A DNA stretch of 64,000 nt, taken from contig NZ_CP034118.1 in NCBI RefSeq assembly GCF_003856495.1, forward strand, positions 1,406,001 through 1,470,000. The letters are read 5' to 3'. Numbering within the stretch: position 1 is the first letter of the stretch; each line of letters opens with the position of its first letter. The notes below the pieces were generated by a model. It worked only from the letters and a program-made list of their open reading frames with translations, had not been told where the DNA came from and made no database searches. Made by a program: the position numbers and the translations under genes. Positions 1-7,753 of the stretch are shown in pieces. Source of the DNA: Staphylospora marina (lineage in GTDB: Bacteria > Bacillota > Bacilli > Thermoactinomycetales > Thermoactinomycetaceae).

Positions 1-1168
1 ACGGCGGGCGCAACGGGCCGTCGGCGGACAGCTCGATGCTCGCTCCCTGCACGAACGTTCCGGCAGCCATGATGACGGGATCCTCATAACCGGGCATGGG
101 CGCCGGTTCAGGCACAATGTGCGCATCCACCGGGGACCCGGACTGAATGCCGCGACAAAAAGCCACCAAGAGATCCGGACTCTTCAGTACCACTTGCTGG
201 ATGATGTCGGTACGCGGATCGTTCCAGGACGGCGAAGTGTCGAAACCCAGCTCTTCCAAGAGAGCCGCGGCAAATACCATGCCTTTCTGGGCCTCGCCGA
301 CCACATGGGGGGCAAGGAACAACCCCTGCCAGTAATCCCGCAAGTAACCGTAAGTGGCTCCTCCCTCAATGCCGATTCCCGGGGCGGCCAACCGTCCCGC
401 CGCGCGCTCCACCCACTTCGCTTTGCCGGCGATGTAACCGCCCGACTTGGCGAGACCTCCTCCCGGGTTTTTGATCAGAGAACCGGCAATGAGGTCGGCA
501 CCGGCATGCGTGGGTTCCTCTTCCTCCACGAACTCCCCGTAGCAATTGTCCACGAAGATCACCGAATCCGGCCGGATCTCGCGCACCTTTTCGATCATTT
601 CCCGTATTTTCGACACGGAAAACGACGGCCGGTCGGCATACCCTCGGGAACGTTGAATGCCCACCATTTTTGTTCGCGGGGTCAGCGCCGCCCGAAAAGC
701 CTCCCAGTCCACCTCACCGTCCGGCAGCAGGGGGATTTCCCGGTATCCGATCCCGAGATCCGCCAGAGATCCGGAGCCGTCCCGTCCCTTGCCGATCACT
801 TTGTGCAAGGTGTCGTAGGGACGACCCGTCAGGTAAACCAGTTCGTCTCCGGGGCGAAGAACCCCGTACAGACAGGCGGCGATGGCATGGGTTCCCGAAA
901 TGATGTTGGGGCGGACCAAGGCCGATTCCGCTCCGAACAAGTCGGCAAACACACGTTCAAACACTTCCCGACCGGAATCGCCGTACCCGTAGCCGGTGGA
1001 AGAATGCAAATGGAAATCGCTCACGCCGTGACGCCGGAATGCATCCAGCACCCGCCACTGCAATCGGTCGACGCGCCGCTGAATGTCCCGGATGACGGGA
1101 GCGATTTTCTCTTCCACCACATGCACTTTTCGTTCCAACCACAATCCATGGGTCAATGCTTCGTACAC
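1..1168 (-). CDS. ynbB: YnbB, methionine gamma-lyase/aluminium-resistance family PLP enzyme (3' end outside window)
   Basis: The minus-strand frame is open from the window edge to a GTG start at 1168 and encodes about 389 residues of a fold-type I pyridoxal-phosphate enzyme. The N-terminal part has the family-typical HLHSSTGYGYGDSGRE stretch and RPNIISGTHAI. The probable PLP lysine is in SLIKNPGGGLAKSGGYIAG. The family is annotated as methionine gamma-lyase-like or aluminium resistance protein; its true substrate is not established. It lies downstream of hflX, as in Bacillus, where glnR-glnA follow. No ATG is available between the in-frame upstream stop and 1168, so GTG is the likely start, with a weak GAG-type ribosome site. 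The C-terminus is cut off by the window. Confidence 0.85.
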   Translation of the reverse strand, partial: MYEALTHGLWLERKVHVVEEKIAPVIRDIQRRVDRLQWRVLDAFRRHGVSDFHLHSSTGYGYGDSGREVFERVFADLFGAESALVRPNIISGTHAIAACLYGVLRPGDELVYLTGRPYDTLHKVIGKGRDGSGSLADLGIGYREIPLLPDGEVDWEAFRAALTPRTKMVGIQRSRGYADRPSFSVSKIREMIEKVREIRPDSVIFVDNCYGEFVEEEEPTHAGADLIAGSLIKNPGGGLAKSGGYIAGKAKWVERAAGRLAAPGIGIEGGATYGYLRDYWQGLFLAPHVVGEAQKGMVFAAALLEELGFDTSPSWNDPRTDIIQQVVLKSPDLLVAFCRGIQSGSPVDAHIVPEPAPMPGYEDPVIMAAGTFVQGASIELSADGPLRPP

Positions 1169-1248
1169 TGTCTCACACCACTTTTGTCATAAGTTGCTCC
1201 GTTGCTCGGAATGAATCAAAGCAGGGGAGGATGAAACATGATTGCTTG

Positions 1249-2502
1249 TCAACCGTCCGTGTCACCGAACCGACCGTCAGGGACATGAAGGTGTGCTTTC
1301 AGCTCGCCGGAAATCCGGCGAAACCGTTCCCGGGACATGGACAATTCCATCACCATTTCCAGTCCGTCGATCCGGCTGTGCAATACCTCTCCGTCCCTGA
1401 ACAGCTCGGAGATCCAATCTCCCCGATCAGCCGGAATCCTGGCCTCGACGAGGATCGCATCCCCTTTCAGCATTTGTTCGATGCGTTCGCAAAGAACGGA
1501 CAAATCCTCATCGCGCAAAGCCGACATCACCACGGCTTCCCGCGAGGAACGCGGCGGAATCCGGAAACCGGCCTTGTCCGCCTTGTTCAGCACCATCAGG
1601 ACGGGAATGTCCGATGCATCCAGCTCCTCCAGCACCTTTTCCACGGCGGCGATCTGTTCGGCCGCTTCCGGATGGCTGCTGTCCACCACATGCAGAAGCA
1701 GATCGGCTTCCCTCACCTGTTCCAGGGTGGATCGGAAAGCCGCCACCAGTTGATGGGGGAGATTGCGAATGAACCCGACGGTGTCAGTCAGGATGACCTC
1801 GGTCCCCGCGGGCAACACCAGACGACGGGAAGTGGGATCCAACGTGGCAAACAATTTGTCTTCCGCCAACACGCCGGAACCGGTAAGCCTGTTGAGCAAC
1901 GTGGATTTTCCCGCATTGGTGTAACCGACGAGGGCCACTTGATAGGTTCCCGTTTTCTTTCGGCGGGTTCTGAGGAGTTGCCGATGCTTTTTCACCTCAT
2001 CCAATTCCCGTTTCAAATCCGCGATCAGCCGGCGAATGTGGCGACGATCCGTTTCCAGCTTCTTCTCTCCGGGCCCCCGGGTGCCGATTCCGCCTCCGAG
2101 CCGGGACATCTCCCTTCCCCGTCCCGACAGGCGCGGCAACAAATATTGCAATTGCGCCAGTTCGACCTGAATGCGCCCCTCCCGGGTTTGCGCACGCTGT
2201 GCGAATATGTCGAGAATCAGTTGGGTGCGGTCAATGATTTTGCACGGGATGATTCCTTCCAGATTCCGGATTTGCGCCGGAGACAACTCGCGGTCGAAAA
2301 TGACGAGATCCGCCTCCGTGTCTTCCGCGGCGAGAGCGATTTCTTCCGCCTTCCCTTTCCCGATCAACCAAGCGGGATCCGGCCGTTCCCGGAACTGGAC
2401 GAACCGGCCGACGGTGTCCGCCTTGGCCGTGTCCGCCAACTGCTCCAGTTCGGCCAAATCGGAGAGAATCTCCCATTCGTCACGCTTGGGTCCGCATCCC
2501 AC
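1249..2502 (-). CDS. hflX: GTPase HflX (ribosome-associated)
   Basis: HflX is a ribosome-binding GTPase that splits or rescues stalled 70S ribosomes. The protein has the N-terminal GTP_bdg1/middle region with a glycine-rich linker (GGGIGTRGPGEKKLE) and a G domain with P-loop GYTNAGKSTLLN, switch DTVGFIRNLP and NKAD. The listed start is a GTG inside the conserved VGCGPKRDEW strand and is probably too short. Twelve further codons upstream look native (KSTETREKAIL...). They begin at an ATC codon (2538-2536) about 10 nt after a strong AGAAGGAG site, with no ATG, GTG or TTG in frame before the spoVK stop. Translation may therefore start at a non-canonical codon. Confidence 0.92.
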   Translation of the reverse strand: MGCGPKRDEWEILSDLAELEQLADTAKADTVGRFVQFRERPDPAWLIGKGKAEEIALAAEDTEADLVIFDRELSPAQIRNLEGIIPCKIIDRTQLILDIFAQRAQTREGRIQVELAQLQYLLPRLSGRGREMSRLGGGIGTRGPGEKKLETDRRHIRRLIADLKRELDEVKKHRQLLRTRRKKTGTYQVALVGYTNAGKSTLLNRLTGSGVLAEDKLFATLDPTSRRLVLPAGTEVILTDTVGFIRNLPHQLVAAFRSTLEQVREADLLLHVVDSSHPEAAEQIAAVEKVLEELDASDIPVLMVLNKADKAGFRIPPRSSREAVVMSALRDEDLSVLCERIEQMLKGDAILVEARIPADRGDWISELFRDGEVLHSRIDGLEMVMELSMSRERFRRISGELKAHLHVPDGRFGDTDG

Positions 2503-2544
2503 CAGAATCGCTTTTTCCCGAGTTTCCGTGGATTTGATGGCCGT

Positions 2545-3570
2545 TCAACTCCTTCTGTCTGTCGCAAATCTGACACCGGATCCATTATACCACGGAGAAG
2601 CTCCCCGTTTTCCCGCTCCCAATCCGGCCATCACATCTTCCCCGCGCAACGTCATCAATTCGTCGCGGTCGGGATTTTTCATGCGAATCACACGCATCGC
2701 ATGCTGGCGAATCGCCTGTTCCACCAGGTTCCGAACGTGGCGTGCGTTGCCGGAATGACTGTCCCGCCTTCGCATCTCCTCTTCCAGATGCCTGCGCAAC
2801 CTCTCCCGGGCGGCAAGGGACAGGCGGTACTGTCTGGCCGACACCATCCGGTCCGCAATGTCCAGGAGTTCTTCCAAGGTGAAATCCTGAAACTTCAGAT
2901 GGACGGGAAAACGAGACGGCAATCCGGGATTGAGTCTGAGGAACCATTCCATTTCTTCCGGATATCCGGCAAGAATGAGGATGAAATCATTTTTGTGATC
3001 TTCCATCGCCTTGACCAGCGTATCGATCGCTTCTTTTCCGAAATCCTTGTCTCCGCCTCTGGCCAAGGAATAGGCCTCATCGATGAACAGAATGCCGCCC
3101 AATGCTTTTCGTACGTGTTCCCTGGTTTTCTGGGCCGTGTGACCGATGTATTCCCCCACGAGATCCGCCCGTTCCACTTCCACCAGATGCCCCCGGGACA
3201 AGACGCCCATCTCCTTGAACAGACGCCCCAGGATGCGGGCGACCGTCGTTTTTCCGGTACCCGGATTGCCCGTGAAGATCATGTGCAGCACCTGCTCATC
3301 CGCCGCCAGTCCTGCAGCTTTTCTTCGCTTCCCCACTTCCAGCCACGCATAGATCTCTTTCACGAACTCCTTGATGTTGACCAGTCCGACCAATTGCGAC
3401 AATTCTTCCAGACAATCGGAGAGCGCGCCGTGTTCGGATTCCTGCCAGAACAGTTCCGTTTCCCCCCGACGTTTTTTCTCGGGAGAAAACCGCCCGGTCG
3501 GATGATCAAACACGACATGGATCCGGTTTTTTCCGGTTTCCGCGAGAACTTTCCGGCCCATGGAGTTCAC
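2545..3570 (-). CDS. spoVK: Stage V sporulation protein K, AAA ATPase (CbxX/CfqX type)
   Basis: The 341-residue protein carries a single AAA+ module with Walker A GNPGTGKTTVAR, Walker B ILFIDEAYSLA, and a sensor/arginine region around ILAGYPEEM and NPGLPSRFP. This matches SpoVK, needed for spore maturation in Bacillus, and the related CbxX/CfqX AAA family. A good AAGAGGTGA ribosome site lies 6-8 nt before the ATG at 3570. It sits between hfq and hflX as in B. subtilis. Its TGA stop is in the same reading frame as hflX, which follows at once. The molecular substrate of SpoVK is not known. Confidence 0.9.
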   Translation of the reverse strand: MNSMGRKVLAETGKNRIHVVFDHPTGRFSPEKKRRGETELFWQESEHGALSDCLEELSQLVGLVNIKEFVKEIYAWLEVGKRRKAAGLAADEQVLHMIFTGNPGTGKTTVARILGRLFKEMGVLSRGHLVEVERADLVGEYIGHTAQKTREHVRKALGGILFIDEAYSLARGGDKDFGKEAIDTLVKAMEDHKNDFILILAGYPEEMEWFLRLNPGLPSRFPVHLKFQDFTLEELLDIADRMVSARQYRLSLAARERLRRHLEEEMRRRDSHSGNARHVRNLVEQAIRQHAMRVIRMKNPDRDELMTLRGEDVMAGLGAGKRGASPWYNGSGVRFATDRRS

Positions 3571-3686
3571 CTCTTGATCCCGTTCGCTGCCTTACTATAC
3601 GCAGGAGCCCAGAAAGAGGTGAAAGGAAGCGCGAAGAACTTCCCTGATTCCGGGCAAGAAAAAAGCGCGCCGCCATGCACCTTGCG

Positions 3687-3724
3687 AAAAAAAACAACCG
3701 GACCTCCGTCTTCTCCGGGTCCGG
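3687..3724 (-). terminator. Rho-independent terminator after hfq
   Basis: Arms CCGGACC (3698-3704) and GGTCCGG (3718-3724) form a stem that on the minus strand is followed by a run of eight T (3687-3694). It lies 38 nt beyond the hfq stop. A second GC-rich inverted repeat (3733-3762, AAGACCGGG/CCCGGTCTT) lies between it and hfq. Confidence 0.75.
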
Positions 3725-3761
3725 ACAAAGGGAAAGACCGGGCATGCTGGCCCCCCGGTCT

Positions 3762-4010
3762 TCACACTTCCTGTTGTTTTTCCTCGCTTGACGGCATGAG
3801 CGAAACGGGACGGGACGGGGTGAATGTGGAAATGGCATGCTTGTACACCATTTGTTGCTTGCCGTCGCTGTCAATCACGATGGTGAAATTGTCAAAACCC
3901 CGGATCACACCACGGAGCTGGAATCCGTTGACCAGATAAATGGTGACGGGGATCGATTCTTTCCGGATTTGGTTCAGAAATGTATCCTGAATATTGATGG
4001 TTTGTTTCAA
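3762..4010 (-). CDS. hfq: RNA chaperone Hfq
   Basis: An 82-residue Sm-like protein. Sm1 covers [20 protein letters not shown] and [17 protein letters not shown]; the Sm2 motif is YKHAIST. It forms a hexameric RNA-binding ring; in Firmicutes the role in sRNA regulation is modest. The C-terminal tail is short (about 15 residues), as usual for Gram-positive Hfq. It is next to miaA, the classic miaA-hfq pairing, with a 44-nt gap and its own GGAGG ribosome site before the ATG. Confidence 0.95.
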   Translation of the reverse strand: MKQTINIQDTFLNQIRKESIPVTIYLVNGFQLRGVIRGFDNFTIVIDSDGKQQMVYKHAISTFTPSRPVSLMPSSEEKQQEV

Positions 4011-4054
4011 AATCCGAACCTCCTATGTATTTTTACATTCATTGTGTGGATACC

Positions 4055-4984
4055 TTATTCTCCGTCTGCTTGGAACTTTCCTGCAACCAGCTCCACAATT
4101 TCCGGAAAACTCCTGTTGTCTTCCGCATCAAACCAATGAATCTCGGAAAGACGTCGGAACCAGGAAAGCTGTCGTTTGGCGTATTTCCGGGTCCCCTTCT
4201 TGATGAGCCGCACCGCTTCTTCCCGGGAAATCTCGCCTTCCAGAAAGCTTATGATTTCTTTATACCCGATTCCTTGCATGGAAGTCAAATGCCGCCCGTA
4301 GCCCCGGTTGACCAATCGTCGCACTTCGTCGATCAACCCCGCATCCAGCATTTCATCGACCCGTCGGTTGATCCGTTCGTACAACCGGTCGCGTCGCATG
4401 GTCAGCCCGATCCACAAGGCATCGTACGGAGATTCGCCTTTCCCCGCTGACTTGGACAGCGGCTTGCCCGTGATTTCATACACTTCCAGCGCACGGATCA
4501 CCCGTTTCACGTCATTGGGATGCAACCGTGCGGCCGTTTCCGGATCGACCTCCGCCAAGACCCGGTGAAGGGCTTCGTTGCCCCGCTCTTCCGCCAATCG
4601 CCGATACTTCTCCCGGGTTTCGGGGCATTCTCTGACCTGCGGCATGAGATAATCGTGAACCACCGCCTCGATGTAGAGCCCGGTGCCTCCGACGAGAATC
4701 GGCAACTTTCCTCTGGCTTGAATGTCCGCGATGGTCCTTCGGGCCCGTGTTTTGAATTCAGACACGGAGAACGGAACGTCCGGTTCGATGATGTCAATGA
4801 GATGGTGCGGAACACCTTCCTGCTCTTCGGGCGTCACCTTGGCCGTGCCGATGTCCATGCCGCGATAAATCTGCATGGAGTCCCCCGAAACGACTTCCCC
4901 GTCAAACCGCTTTGCCAACCGGATGCCCAACCCCGTCTTGCCCGATGCGGTCGGCCCGACAATGATCAGAAGAGGCGGTTTCAT
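4055..4984 (-). CDS. miaA: tRNA dimethylallyltransferase MiaA
   Basis: MiaA transfers dimethylallyl from DMAPP to N6 of A37 in tRNAs reading UNN codons. The 309-residue protein has the P-loop GPTASGKTGLGIRLA, the GDSMQIYRGMDIGTAK substrate motif, PHHLID and GGTGLYIEA. It overlaps the upstream methyltransferase gene by 4 nt. Its product i6A37 is the substrate of MiaB, encoded at 15907-17394 in the same window. Confidence 0.96.
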   Translation of the reverse strand: MKPPLLIIVGPTASGKTGLGIRLAKRFDGEVVSGDSMQIYRGMDIGTAKVTPEEQEGVPHHLIDIIEPDVPFSVSEFKTRARRTIADIQARGKLPILVGGTGLYIEAVVHDYLMPQVRECPETREKYRRLAEERGNEALHRVLAEVDPETAARLHPNDVKRVIRALEVYEITGKPLSKSAGKGESPYDALWIGLTMRRDRLYERINRRVDEMLDAGLIDEVRRLVNRGYGRHLTSMQGIGYKEIISFLEGEISREEAVRLIKKGTRKYAKRQLSWFRRLSEIHWFDAEDNRSFPEIVELVAGKFQADGE

Positions 4985-5766
4985 CGCCGTTCCTCCTTCC
5001 GGATCACACCCCAGGCAAACCGCGAAGAAACGCGCGTGATTTCGAAGCCGAGCCGCTCAAATTCCCCGCTCTTCACCCGTTCTTTGAGCAGAACGAGCCG
5101 CCGGGCCACCCGCACGGCTTCCCGGACGGAGTGCTCGTCGAGAGGATCCGGATTGGCGATCGGCTTCAGGAGTTGCATGGCCGCGGACTCCTTCACGGTT
5201 TCGCGGAACATGGGGTCAAACATCACAACGTCAAAAGAATTGTCCGGCAAGTTCGGAAGGAAGTCCCGATAGTCACCCCTGAGCGCTTCAACCCGCCGCA
5301 TGGCCCGGTTCAGCTCCGTCCGTTCGGTCTGATACGTCCGAAGCCCGTGCCTTACGATGGCGGCGATCACCGGCTCACTTTCCAAGCCGACAACCCGTCC
5401 TTCCTCTCCCGCCGCGAAAGCGGCCACGATGGAATCGGCGGCCAAGCCGAGCGTGCAGTCGAGAATGTGGTCCCCGGGCCGAATCCCGGCCGCTTCCACC
5501 AAAGAGTCGCTTTGTCCCTGCATCAAATGCTTGATGCGCAAGGCAGCCATGTTGGGATGAAAGAAAAACCGGTTGCCGTGCACATCCTGATACCGCCATT
5601 CATCCCGGGTGACGATGACGGCTCGCTCCCCCTTCAATTCTCCGAACAGATCGGCGACGGAGCGGCGTTTTCTGGGGATGTACTCCCCTCCCAATTCTTT
5701 CGCCAGTTCCCTGGCTTCCCGGACCAATCTTTCATCCGGTCCGATCGATGTCGTCACATACAGCAA
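4981..5766 (-). CDS. Class I SAM-dependent methyltransferase, RsmJ-like (SAM_MT/UPF0341)
   Basis: A 261-residue protein whose core resembles RsmJ-type methyltransferases: motif I is ILDCTLGLAADSIVAA, followed by GLESEPVIAAI and the motif IV-like VVMFDPMF. RsmJ methylates 16S rRNA G1516 in E. coli; whether this Firmicute homologue has the same target is inference. The first residues (LYVTTSIGPDERLVREARELA) fit the family N-terminus. The start appears to be TTG at 5766 behind GGGTGATG overlapping the mutL stop. It overlaps miaA, so mutS-mutL-MT-miaA-hfq probably form one transcript. Confidence 0.75.
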   Translation of the reverse strand: MLYVTTSIGPDERLVREARELAKELGGEYIPRKRRSVADLFGELKGERAVIVTRDEWRYQDVHGNRFFFHPNMAALRIKHLMQGQSDSLVEAAGIRPGDHILDCTLGLAADSIVAAFAAGEEGRVVGLESEPVIAAIVRHGLRTYQTERTELNRAMRRVEALRGDYRDFLPNLPDNSFDVVMFDPMFRETVKESAAMQLLKPIANPDPLDEHSVREAVRVARRLVLLKERVKSGEFERLGFEITRVSSRFAWGVIRKEERR

Positions 5767-5769
5767 CGC

Positions 5770-7722
5770 CTACATCACCCTTTTGAACATTTTCTCCAGA
5801 TCCCGGGTGGAGAAGTGAACGAAAACGGGGCGGCCATGCGGACAGGTGTAAGGATTGTCGCATCCGTCAAGTTGCTCCAGAAGCGCCTCCATCTCCTCCC
5901 TGCGCAAATGCCGGTTGGCTTTGATCGCCGCCTTGCAGGCCATCATCTTGGCACTCGCGTCCCTGACCTTCGACGTTTCCACCTTCCCCGATGATTTCAG
6001 CCAATCGATGATTTCATGCAAAAGCGCAACCGCGTCCTCTTTCGGGAACCAGGATGGATAGGCGCGCACCAGCCAGGTGCTTCCGCCGAACGGCTCCAGA
6101 TCGAGTCCCCATCCGTGAAGTTGTACCCTGTGCATCTCCAAAATTTCCGACTCCGCCGGCGTACACTCCACGGTGAGCGGGATCAACAGAGGCTGTTGAT
6201 CCGACACGTTCTCTTCCATTTTCCGCAAAAAATACTCGTAGTAAATCCGTTCGTGCGCGGCATGCTGGTCGATCAGGTAAAAACCGTCTTCCGACTGGGC
6301 CACCACATAGGTTCCGTGCACCTGCGCCAGCGGTTGCATCATCGGCATCCGCCTTCGTTCCGTTTCCCGGTCCTCTTCCGCTTCAAAGATCTCCATTTCC
6401 CGGGCTTCTTCCGGCTCCCCGTGCAGCTGCCCGCCTGCTGACGGCCGGTTTTCGGCAGCGGGAGTCGGCCGCTGAGGTTCCCACGGATCCCGGACCGCCT
6501 CTCGCACGCGAAGCGGTTCTTCCTTCGAACTTGATTCGGCATGGTATGCCACCGCGGAAGACCGGTCTCCGATTCGGGGAAGGGCCGGTTCGTCGACCGG
6601 CGACCGCATTGGGACCGTTTCCGAAGAGCGCGGGGAACCATCACCGGGAGCTTTCCAATCCAGTGCCTCCTGGACGACCTCCGTTCGCCGGATTCGGGCC
6701 CCTCCCGGGTCCGTCCAGGCCGACGGGATCAGGTGTTGACGTTGAAGGGCTTCACGGACGGCCCGTTCTATCAGGCGACAACATTCCGATTCCTTGCTGA
6801 GGCGTACTTCCAGCTTGGCCGGATGCACATTGACATCCACCAGTTTCGGATCCATCCGGATCATCAATACGCCAATCGGCCATCTGCCCGAAGGCAGCAG
6901 AGTGCCGTACGCGCGGAGAACGGCCTGCACGAGCGGAACGGAACGCACATTCCGTCCGTTGAGAATCACCGAGAGGTGAGAACGACCGGACCGGGTCACC
7001 TCCGGCCTCGTCAAAAACCCCTCCACTTCAAAATCCATGTCTTCCGCCCGGAAAGGCACCATTTTTCCGGACACTTGCCTGCCGTAAAGAGCATGCAACA
7101 CATGAAGCACCTTGCCGTCTCCGGATGTCCGGAGGAGCTCCCGGGCATCGTGGTGAAGGGAGAACGCGATCCCGGGGTGGGCAAGAGCCAGCCGGCTGAC
7201 CGCATCGGCCACGTGACTGACTTCCGTGCCCACCGTTTTCAGGTACTTGAGCCTGGCCGGGGTATTGAAAAACAGATCGCGCACTTCCACATCTGTGCCC
7301 CGGGAACGGTTTGTCTCCTCCACACGCAGGATTTTTCCGCCTTCCATCGAGACCCGGGTCGCGGATTCCCCGGAATCACAGGAGGTGGTCAACGTCACTT
7401 TCGCCACGGAAGCGATGCTGGGCAACGCTTCCCCGCGAAATCCCAAGGTCCGGATGGAGAACAGATCCCTTTTTTGACGGATCTTGCTGGTGGCGTGCCG
7501 CGAAAAAGCCAGGACGGCATCTTCCGCATCCATGCCGGATCCGTTGTCCGACACCCGAATCAGCGAGATCCCTCCTTCTTCGATGCGAACCTGAATCCGG
7601 GAAGCACCTGCATCGATCGCGTTCTCCACGAGTTCCTTCACCACCGAGGCCGGTCTCTCCACCACTTCACCCGCGGCGATCTGGTTGGCCAGATGATCGT
7701 CCAGCAGCCGGATCTTTCCCAT
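5770..7722 (-). CDS. mutL: DNA mismatch repair protein MutL
   Basis: A 650-residue MutL with an N-terminal GHKL ATPase (VENAIDAGA, DNGSGMD, TLGFRGEALPSIASV), a variable linker at about 330-450, and a C-terminal dimerisation/endonuclease domain. The endonuclease metal site DQHAAHERIYYE is present, as expected for organisms lacking MutH, so this MutL can be expected to nick DNA. The C-terminal CPHGRPV motif is also intact. ATG at 7722 follows GGAGGAGGG. It lies 31 nt after mutS, its functional partner. Since mutL itself is intact, loss of mismatch repair would depend on whether the mutS intron splices. Confidence 0.97.
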   Translation of the reverse strand: MGKIRLLDDHLANQIAAGEVVERPASVVKELVENAIDAGASRIQVRIEEGGISLIRVSDNGSGMDAEDAVLAFSRHATSKIRQKRDLFSIRTLGFRGEALPSIASVAKVTLTTSCDSGESATRVSMEGGKILRVEETNRSRGTDVEVRDLFFNTPARLKYLKTVGTEVSHVADAVSRLALAHPGIAFSLHHDARELLRTSGDGKVLHVLHALYGRQVSGKMVPFRAEDMDFEVEGFLTRPEVTRSGRSHLSVILNGRNVRSVPLVQAVLRAYGTLLPSGRWPIGVLMIRMDPKLVDVNVHPAKLEVRLSKESECCRLIERAVREALQRQHLIPSAWTDPGGARIRRTEVVQEALDWKAPGDGSPRSSETVPMRSPVDEPALPRIGDRSSAVAYHAESSSKEEPLRVREAVRDPWEPQRPTPAAENRPSAGGQLHGEPEEAREMEIFEAEEDRETERRRMPMMQPLAQVHGTYVVAQSEDGFYLIDQHAAHERIYYEYFLRKMEENVSDQQPLLIPLTVECTPAESEILEMHRVQLHGWGLDLEPFGGSTWLVRAYPSWFPKEDAVALLHEIIDWLKSSGKVETSKVRDASAKMMACKAAIKANRHLRREEMEALLEQLDGCDNPYTCPHGRPVFVHFSTRDLEKMFKRVM

Positions 7723-7753
7723 GTTCCCTCCTCCTTCCCCGGTTTCGGCGACT

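Noticed and set aside
119-1192. Plus-strand frame of 357 codons at the left edge
   Set aside because: The minus strand here reads continuously as YnbB with its PLP-lysine motif; the plus-strand frame is its shadow.
1156-3939. Very long plus-strand open frame (927 codons) opposite hflX and spoVK
   Set aside because: It is antisense to two well-supported conserved genes; its protein is rich in His, Arg, Pro and Phe with no domain pattern, as expected from the complement of G+C-rich codons. The same applies to other long plus-strand frames such as 7721-9373, 24366-26141, 27460-29445 and 61751-63541.
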